DNA from: an uncultured Caryophanales bacterium
GTDB taxonomy: Bacteria > Bacillota_I > Bacilli_A > RFN20 > CAG-826
NCBI GenBank assembly: GCA_946414655.1
Contig: CAMKPL010000002.1
Location: 197,765-261,764 of the forward strand
DNA: 64,000 nucleotides
Reading direction: 5' to 3'
Made by a program: the position numbers and the translations under genes. Numbering within the stretch: the first letter of the stretch is position 1; each line of letters starts with the position of its first letter. The notes below the pieces were generated by a model. That model saw only the letters and a list, made by a program, of their open reading frames with translations, ran no database searches and was not told where the DNA came from. Below are positions 53,324 to 59,922 of this stretch, in pieces.

Positions 53324-55699
53324 ATGGATAATGTTTGGATTATTATTTTACTTTCGGTTGGCGCTTTTTCTTTTATTGCTTTGGCGCTTCGCTTTATTAT
53401 CCGACTAAAAAAGTATGACTTTATCGGAAATATTGTGTTTTATATCATTGTTTCTTATTTGGTCTGTTTGATGTTTGCTTTAGCAGCAAACTTCCGTCCA
53501 ATCTCAATAGAGATTGTTAATAATGTAAAAACCGTCAAATACGATTTTGAAAGTGCAAATATCAACATTCCTGCCGCGATTGCCCAATCTTTGTTCGATG
53601 CTTTAAGAATGATGGCTGTGGCCTTTGATCAAAGCCGCATTAACGCATATGGAGAATCTCCAGAGTTAGCCCACCGTTGCTTCGCTTATGGTTATGCACT
53701 AGCGTCAATTTTAGCCCTTGTTTTCACCTCGATTACCACTGTCCTTTCCGTCTTAAAAACATTTAAGGCACGTTTAACAAATGTTTGGAGACTTAGAAAA
53801 AGAGACACCGAAATCTATTACATCTTTTCTGATCCAAAAGTAACAATTGCTCAAAAACTCGGAACTGTTTTAAAAGATGACGGAAAAATCGTTGTCATGT
53901 TATTAACTCGATCTTCCCAGAAAACTCAGGAAGGTACCGAGTATAAAGATATGCTCATCTCCAAAGGTCTTGTTGTTAAAACAGAGAGTTTTAGCCAAGG
54001 TATTGCCAAGTTTATTTTTAATAAACATTTCAATAAGCAATATCATTTTCTTACAAGATTGTTTGGTTATGATAAAAGAAGAGTCTTTGTTTATGGTCTT
54101 TTCTCTGATGACGAAACATCCGTTGAACTTGGAAGTAATTTTAAGGATGCCATCACAAGCAACAAACGCTTCATTGATTTAAAAACAAAACTAAAAAACA
54201 AAACAATTAAGAATGAAGAATTCGAAAAATTTAGAAAAATTCGTGTTTTCTTAACATACCACTTAACTGATTTTGATATGGAAAGTGGTTATTCACAAGA
54301 AACATGTCAAATGGTTTCTACCCTTTCCGAATACGACATGATTTCATCTGAATTTGTTTTAAATAACCAGATTTCGAACTTTGTTAACATGAAGGAAATT
54401 GGTGAAATAAAAGATAACAAGAACTTTAACGTCACCTTCTTTGGATTTGGCAATATTAACCGCCCAATTTTTGAAAAGATGTCCTATGCTTATCAGCTTT
54501 GGGGAGACAATATTAACAAAGTTAATTACCACGTATTGGACCGTATTTCCGAATCATTAGTAACCTCTTATGAAAATCAATTTACCACTGGTAAAAACGA
54601 TCTTCTTTTATATCACATTGATGCGGATGGAGATGGAAAAGATCTTAAATCATATGAATACATCCATTCTTATATTAAGAAGATCAAAGACAACAAACCG
54701 GATGAAAAGAATGTAACTCATTTCAATAATCGTTTTCAATCGAGTGGTTTCGAAGTCTTTGTTGTTTCGATTTGTGACACAAATACAGATATTCGAATTG
54801 CTTTGATGCTAAGAAAAGCGATTCTTAATATCTTTGAAAAAGATAAGGAACGAATTAGCAAAGCAATTATCTTTGTTCGTATTGGAAACGAACATATCGG
54901 AAAACAATTCTGTGATACCCATAAATACGAGGTTATTTCTCAAGAGAAACTGAATGAAGGCTATCTCTTTGAAGAAGGTCATATCGATGTCCCAATTGTT
55001 GTCTTTGGACAAAACACACTCATGTCCAAATACATTTCGGATCACTTACGTACGATTATGAAACTCGGCTTAGCTAGTGAAATTGCTTATCACGCTGGAA
55101 ACAAAAATGAAGGTGACACATATGATCCAAAATATGTCGCCCAAGTCGAATGGTTTAAGAAGAACAAAAATAAAATTTCCAAGAATACGTCCACCGTATA
55201 CTCACTTAAAGCCAAACTTAACCTTTTAGGTTATAAGTTAACAAATGACTACAAGATTGCTCGACTTGACGGAAAACAAATTCAGCCAAATGAAATCGAA
55301 CAAGTCATGAAGAAGTCAACATTCCCAAAAGAATGGGACATTAAAAACGACATTATTAAGTTAGCTGCTTTAGAACATAACCGTTGGATGGCAACAGAAT
55401 ATCTACTTTTCAAATCTGATGTTTGGAAAATGGATGAATTTCTTGCTAACTGTGTTGACGAAGAATATAAAGGTGTTAACACTCGCTCACCTGATGGAAC
55501 CAAACATGCTTGTATGGTAACAAACGAGGTACTGCATAAAATGCGCGATAAACTTCTCAAGGTTGATGCTCCAGAATGGTTCCCAGAAAAAGTTGATAAA
55601 CTAACATACTATAACGACATTAATATGTTGTTAATGATGTTTGAAACGTTAGATGTTGTTCAAGTTGAACAAGAAGGTAAGAAAAAAGCCAAAAGTTAA
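53324..55699 (+). CDS. membrane protein with TrkA-N-like Rossmann region(s) and C-terminal RyR-like domain
   Basis: N-terminal TM helices, FNVTFFGFGNINRPIFEKM NAD-binding-like loop, C-terminal KLAALEHNRWMATEYLLF...TKHACMV resembling the RyR repeat. Start adjusted to MDNVWIII with AGAGGT RBS. Confidence 0.65.
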   Translation: MDNVWIIILLSVGAFSFIALALRFIIRLKKYDFIGNIVFYIIVSYLVCLMFALAANFRPISIEIVNNVKTVKYDFESANINIPAAIAQSLFDALRMMAVAFDQSRINAYGESPELAHRCFAYGYALASILALVFTSITTVLSVLKTFKARLTNVWRLRKRDTEIYYIFSDPKVTIAQKLGTVLKDDGKIVVMLLTRSSQKTQEGTEYKDMLISKGLVVKTESFSQGIAKFIFNKHFNKQYHFLTRLFGYDKRRVFVYGLFSDDETSVELGSNFKDAITSNKRFIDLKTKLKNKTIKNEEFEKFRKIRVFLTYHLTDFDMESGYSQETCQMVSTLSEYDMISSEFVLNNQISNFVNMKEIGEIKDNKNFNVTFFGFGNINRPIFEKMSYAYQLWGDNINKVNYHVLDRISESLVTSYENQFTTGKNDLLLYHIDADGDGKDLKSYEYIHSYIKKIKDNKPDEKNVTHFNNRFQSSGFEVFVVSICDTNTDIRIALMLRKAILNIFEKDKERISKAIIFVRIGNEHIGKQFCDTHKYEVISQEKLNEGYLFEEGHIDVPIVVFGQNTLMSKYISDHLRTIMKLGLASEIAYHAGNKNEGDTYDPKYVAQVEWFKKNKNKISKNTSTVYSLKAKLNLLGYKLTNDYKIARLDGKQIQPNEIEQVMKKSTFPKEWDIKNDIIKLAALEHNRWMATEYLLFKSDVWKMDEFLANCVDEEYKGVNTRSPDGTKHACMVTNEVLHKMRDKLLKVDAPEWFPEKVDKLTYYNDINMLLMMFETLDVVQVEQEGKKKAKS

Positions 55700-55723
55700 G
55701 GTCTTATCGATGAAATTATTGAA

Positions 55724-55754
55724 AAATAACTCGCCGGTCGCGAGTTATTTTTTT
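55724..55754 (+). terminator. intrinsic terminator downstream of TrkA-N/RyR gene
   Basis: AAATAACTCGCCGGTCGCGAGTTATTTTTTT. Confidence 0.8.
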
Positions 55755-55780
55755 AACAAAAATACTCCTTACGGAGTATG
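55755..55780 (-). terminator. intrinsic terminator downstream of the small RyR gene
   Basis: Minus strand ATACTCCGTAAGGAGTATTTTTG. Confidence 0.65.
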
Positions 55781-55784
55781 ATTG

Positions 55785-56066
55785 TTATTTCTTTTCAACT
55801 TTGTAACCAAGTTTAAGAACGACTTTAATCGTCTCTAAAGCGGTCTGACGATCATAGTCTTTGTCTTCTTCAGAAAGTTCTTCATATGGAATAAGACACG
55901 GAGTGGTTTTCTTCTCCGAATCTTTCTTTTCTCCATAGACCCAACCTTCCTTAATTCTTTGCTTCGCCCAGACATCGTGAACGTTTTTCGCAATGAGTTC
56001 AACAAGAGGTTTTAAATCACTTGGAAGATCAATACTTTGGGTATCGATTGGATTAGGCTTGTACAT
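55785..56066 (-). CDS. stand-alone RyR-domain protein
   Basis: LIAKNVHDVWAKQRIKEGWVYGEKKDSEKKTTPCLIPYEELSEEDKDYDRQTALETIKVVLKLGY matches the RyR repeat pattern closely. Start adjusted to ATG MYKPNP. Confidence 0.88.
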   Translation of the reverse strand: MYKPNPIDTQSIDLPSDLKPLVELIAKNVHDVWAKQRIKEGWVYGEKKDSEKKTTPCLIPYEELSEEDKDYDRQTALETIKVVLKLGYKVEKK

Positions 56067-56499
56067 TTTTACATTCAAGGATGCGGTCGACTAGTTCGGC
56101 TTCTGGGTAAGTAATAACTCCATCAGCACTGACTAGACAGGCACCATAAATAATTAAAGCAATTCTGTCATCACGATTAAGAATCGAGATGAACTCAAAG
56201 CAGTGTTCGACGAATTTGGCGTCACTACCACCGTTTGTCATTTCATAAAAGTCATCATAAGTCATGTTCGATTCCGTGACGATACGGAAGAGTTCATATT
56301 CTTCTCTTGAACAGTCTTTATCACCGCTAACAAATAAACGGGTAAATAAGACAAAAAGAGTCTTAATTTGGTCATTACTGACTCCACCATTATGTAGACC
56401 ACGAGCAAGACGAGATAAAGCTTCTTTAGCCGTTCCGACTTTTGTTTCGAAACTTGATTGACAGACGTCTTTTAAAGTTGATTCAACAGCTGGATTCAT
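56053..56499 (-). CDS. TerB-like helical protein
   Basis: All-helical with FVSGDKDCSREEYELFRIV and LVSADGVITYPEAELVDRIL, resembling TerB-family acidic metal-site motifs; overlaps RyR start. Confidence 0.6.
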   Translation of the reverse strand: MNPAVESTLKDVCQSSFETKVGTAKEALSRLARGLHNGGVSNDQIKTLFVLFTRLFVSGDKDCSREEYELFRIVTESNMTYDDFYEMTNGGSDAKFVEHCFEFISILNRDDRIALIIYGACLVSADGVITYPEAELVDRILECKNVQA

Positions 56500-56549
56500 T
56501 TTTTATTCCTCACTTTAGATATTTTATATTTTACCAAAAACTTATGTTT

Positions 56550-57593
56550 TTAGGCGAGAGATATTTTCTTTTCGACTTTAATTAGATATAAGTTTACTTT
56601 TTCTTTGTAGCGTTTCTCTTTGCTAGCCAATGTTAGATAGTATTTACTTCGGGCAAAATCACCGATGTAATAAAGACAGATGCCTTTAAGTAGGGCGATG
56701 TATGGATCAAGAGGATCTCTTTTATCAAAAGATAAAAGCTGATATGCGAGATTGTATTGTTTGAGTGTTAACAAGAATGGAATTGGTAGTTCCAAGAGGT
56801 TTTCTTCGCTCAATCGGTTTGGGAACGTTGTTAAGACTTCTTCCATTAAGTGGATGAAGATTTTTCGATCACTAACTTCTTCGTAGACACGAATCAGTTG
56901 ACGAGACAAAGCTTTAAAATTAGCTTGACGATGCTTGAAGAAAGAATAGATGAACGCCATCATGATTTGAACTTCTTCTTGTGACTTAATTGCGTTTGTG
57001 ATGAGAGGGAAATTATTGATAATTCTTTCTTTGTTTTCCTTGCTAATAGGGATGACTAGTCCAACAACTCCGCTACCTGGGTAACGATCTCTAAGTTCTC
57101 TTTGAGAATGGATTTGAGCGTGAATCTTTGAAATATCGGCCTTAATGACCATTTTAAGAATCATTTCTGCTTTTTCACTAGCTTCATCTGGGTCATCGGC
57201 ATAGTCATCTTCAAGATCACAATCTGGGAAGATGATTTTGGTGCCTTTAGTTTTCTCATCAATTAAGAAAACAACATTGATCGTCACGTTTTCTAGTTCA
57301 GGAACCATTTTCTCTTTGTAGTTTTGGTATACTTCGTCACTCACTTCAATCGAAATGTTTTCCACATCTCGATTTGGCCACTTTCTTTTAATAGCATCAA
57401 TACTTTCAGGAGGATAACATTGCTCTGGAGAGGACTCCACCATGAGTTTGAGAAGATCCTTTGCCATATAAATGGCGTCGTCATAGCCTTCACCAAAGGT
57501 GTAGGCTCCTAAAATATTAGGGATCGTGACATTAATAAAAGATTGATCTTCTTGATCCTGATATAAAGTGATTGGGTAAGTGATGGTTTTCAT
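56550..57593 (-). CDS. protein with two tandem HicB-like antitoxin-fold domains and helical-repeat C-terminus
   Basis: MKTITYPITLYQDQEDQSFINVTIPNILGAYTFGEGYDDAIYMAKDLLKLMV (HicB_lk-like), second copy VTINVVFLIDEKTKGTKIIFPDCDLEDDYADDPDEASEKAEMILKMV, then TPR-like helices. Confidence 0.6.
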   Translation of the reverse strand: MKTITYPITLYQDQEDQSFINVTIPNILGAYTFGEGYDDAIYMAKDLLKLMVESSPEQCYPPESIDAIKRKWPNRDVENISIEVSDEVYQNYKEKMVPELENVTINVVFLIDEKTKGTKIIFPDCDLEDDYADDPDEASEKAEMILKMVIKADISKIHAQIHSQRELRDRYPGSGVVGLVIPISKENKERIINNFPLITNAIKSQEEVQIMMAFIYSFFKHRQANFKALSRQLIRVYEEVSDRKIFIHLMEEVLTTFPNRLSEENLLELPIPFLLTLKQYNLAYQLLSFDKRDPLDPYIALLKGICLYYIGDFARSKYYLTLASKEKRYKEKVNLYLIKVEKKISLA

Positions 57594-57671
57594 CTATTAC
57601 AAGGATAACGGTTTTTACTCAAAAAGAAACTAATTCTTTTAATATCATTAATACAAAATGAACATAATGCC

Positions 57672-57699
57672 TTGTAAAAAATATAAATAATGATATAGT
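57672..57699 (+). promoter_or_regulatory. candidate promoter of a short antisense RNA
   Basis: TTGTAA-N16-TATAGT on plus strand. Confidence 0.45.
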
Positions 57700-57706
57700 A
57701 TGAATT

Positions 57707-57797
57707 AGAGGATGTATCCTCTCACTACGGGCCTTGCTAATTCATCAAAACCAGTAGTAGTGCGGCAATTATGAGTAAGATAATTGCCTTTTTTATT
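57707..57797 (+). ncRNA. candidate ~90-nt antisense RNA covering the 3' part of a small hydrophobic-peptide gene
   Basis: Promoter-like TTGTAA/TATAGT upstream, CACTAC...GTAGTG hairpin, and terminator GGCAATTAT-gagtaag-ATAATTGCC-TTTTTTATT at 57764-57797. Confidence 0.5.
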
Positions 57798-57853
57798 AAG
57801 CACATTGTCTCATACCTCCTGACGAGTGTAGGAGATTGAGAGGGATACATCCT
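57709..57853. repeat. long-range inverted repeat flanking the small-peptide ORF
   Basis: 57709 AGGATGTATCCTCTC pairs with 57838 GAGAGGGATACATCCT (one bulged G). Confidence 0.8.
57737..57805 (-). CDS. candidate 22-aa hydrophobic toxin-like peptide (absent from ORF track)
   Basis: AGGAGG at 57820-57815, 9-nt spacer, ATG; MCLIKKAIILLIIAALLLVLMN*. Confidence 0.6.
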   Translation of the reverse strand: MCLIKKAIILLIIAALLLVLMN

Positions 57854-57987
57854 GCCGGTTTTACCCGGCAAACATATTAAAACACAATAAGAAAGAAAAT
57901 ACATCAAAAATATGTATTTTTTATTTATTTGTATTTATTACAATATAATTGGATAGATTTTATTATATAAAAAAGCAGGTTTTGAGC

Positions 57988-58299
57988 CTACTTTTTATAT
58001 GAGTTAACTTTATCAACCATATCGTTCAATGATTTTATTAAATCATCAAGGACGATTTGTTCTTCACCAGTTGGAAGGGGTGGAAGATCTTTCTTCATTC
58101 GCCAAACATTGTAAACGAGTTGGTCGATGGAAACATCATAAACTTCCGACATTTTCTTTAAAATGGAAATACTTGGCTCGCTTCGATTTGTTTCGTAGTT
58201 ACCAAGTTGATAGTTTTTAACACCAATCTTTTCCGCGGCCTCAGTTTGGGTTAGACCGGCTTTCAAACGGAATCGTTTAAATCTTGCTCCTAAATTCAT
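57988..58299 (-). CDS. XRE-family helix-turn-helix regulator
   Basis: RFKRFRLKAGLTQTEAAEKIGVKNYQLGNYETNRSEPSISILKKMSEVYDVSIDQL. Confidence 0.92.
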   Translation of the reverse strand: MNLGARFKRFRLKAGLTQTEAAEKIGVKNYQLGNYETNRSEPSISILKKMSEVYDVSIDQLVYNVWRMKKDLPPLPTGEEQIVLDDLIKSLNDMVDKVNSYKK

Positions 58300-58424
58300 G
58301 GCGATATTTTACAGAAAATTTGTAAAAATTACAATAACTTTGAATCATAAATGGTGTTTCAACCCCTTCTAATCAATGATGATTATTTGATATTTCGTTC
58401 ATTGTTTTATACAATTAACGCACA

Positions 58425-58988
58425 ATGACTTTAGAGGAAAGAATTCAGCGTTTAGAAGATATCGAAGAGATTCGTTATCTCCAAGCGAAGTATCAACGAT
58501 GTCTAGATAGTCGTGACTACGATGGACTAGCGAAGTGTTTTACTGTTGATGCTAGTTCATCATATTGTGATGGAAAGAAAGTCTTTCATTCGAGAGATGA
58601 AATTCTGAACTTTCTCATGAAGTCAATGTCACTAAGTATGCCAAGTGGTCATTTTATCCATGGAGGAGAGATTGATTGGATTAATCCGACACTTGCGAAA
58701 GCAAAATGGTACTTAGAAGACCATCTTCACCACAAAAAGTTTCTTATTCAACTGCATGGAAGTGCCGTCTATGACGTCACTTATCAAAAGATTGATGGAC
58801 ACTGGAAGATTTCCTTTATTGGCTATACTCGGGGATACGAATACGCGGAACTAAGAGGACCAATTAATCTTCTTTCTTTTAAGAAAGCAAACTTAATTAA
58901 ACAAACCAAAGAAAAGAAAGAAGATGAATTAGGTCTATACGGAAAACGATTCCGTCATAAAGAATATAAAAAGAAGAAACATGAATAA
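58425..58988 (+). CDS. SnoaL/NTF2-like fold protein
   Basis: RIQRLEDIEEIRYLQAKYQRCLDSRDYDGLAKCFTVDASSSY; FIHGGEIDWINPTLAKAKWYLED. Confidence 0.8.
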   Translation: MTLEERIQRLEDIEEIRYLQAKYQRCLDSRDYDGLAKCFTVDASSSYCDGKKVFHSRDEILNFLMKSMSLSMPSGHFIHGGEIDWINPTLAKAKWYLEDHLHHKKFLIQLHGSAVYDVTYQKIDGHWKISFIGYTRGYEYAELRGPINLLSFKKANLIKQTKEKKEDELGLYGKRFRHKEYKKKKHE

Positions 58989-59877
58989 GAAGTGTTTGTT
59001 AATTTATTATTCTGGTACTGGAAATACAAAGTACGTTACATTAAAACTTGCTCCAAAGTTAGAACAAGTTGGTTTTGATGTTGATATTTATCGTATCAAT
59101 CCACTTCTCATGGAAGAGATTAATTTATCAAAATATGATGTTGTTGGGATTGGTTATCCAATCTATGGATTAAATGTTCCATCCAAAGTCCATAAGTTCT
59201 TCAAGAAACAACAATTTAAAAAAGGTCAACGTGTTTTTATTTATAAAAACTCGGGTGAGACATATCGCGTCAATAATTCCTCTTCTTTAGTCTTACGAAA
59301 GATTATTAAAAGAAAGAAGGCCAATCTCACGAATGAGTATCATTTCATGATGCCTTATAACATCCACTTCCGTTATGATGAAAGTCTCGTTAAAGAGATG
59401 CTAACAATGGATGAAAAGTTAATGGACATTCTTGTTAAAGAAATTGTTGATGAGATTCCAAATATCAAGAAATATACCTTCCGAAATAATTTTTGTAACA
59501 GGGTGTTACGATTAATGTATATCGGAGGACCGATTAATGTTTCTTTCTACAAAGTAGATAAGAAAAAATGTATTAAGTGTGGAAAATGTGTTCAAGGTTG
59601 TCAGATGAAAAACATCTACTTTAACAAGAAAGGAAACATTAAGTTTCATCATAAGTGCTTAATGTGTTGTTATTGCACTTTGAACTGTCCAAAAGACGCG
59701 ATTAAGATGGGTTTATTTAACTCCTGGAGAGTGAATAAGCCTTATAACTTCAAAGAAATTGAAAAGATTGAACTGAAAAGTCCAATTATAACAAACGAAA
59801 CCAAAGGTTTCTTTAAGTGTTATATTGAGACTTATCAAGAGATTAACAAGAGATATAAAGAGTTATTCAAAGAATAA
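58981..59877 (+). CDS. EFR1-type flavodoxin-ferredoxin fusion protein
   Basis: N-terminal flavodoxin YYSGTGNTKYVTLKLA; C-terminal 2x[4Fe-4S] CIKCGKCVQGCQ...CLMCCYCTLNCPKDAI. Confidence 0.9.
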   Translation: MNKKCLLIYYSGTGNTKYVTLKLAPKLEQVGFDVDIYRINPLLMEEINLSKYDVVGIGYPIYGLNVPSKVHKFFKKQQFKKGQRVFIYKNSGETYRVNNSSSLVLRKIIKRKKANLTNEYHFMMPYNIHFRYDESLVKEMLTMDEKLMDILVKEIVDEIPNIKKYTFRNNFCNRVLRLMYIGGPINVSFYKVDKKKCIKCGKCVQGCQMKNIYFNKKGNIKFHHKCLMCCYCTLNCPKDAIKMGLFNSWRVNKPYNFKEIEKIELKSPIITNETKGFFKCYIETYQEINKRYKELFKE

Positions 59878-59907
59878 AGAAAAGAGGTAAAAAACCTCTT
59901 TCTTTTT
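59878..59907 (+). terminator. intrinsic terminator downstream of flavodoxin-ferredoxin gene
   Basis: AAAGAAAAGAGGTAAAAAACCTCTTTCTTTTT. Confidence 0.75.
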
Positions 59908-59922
59908 AGCAATGATTATTTT

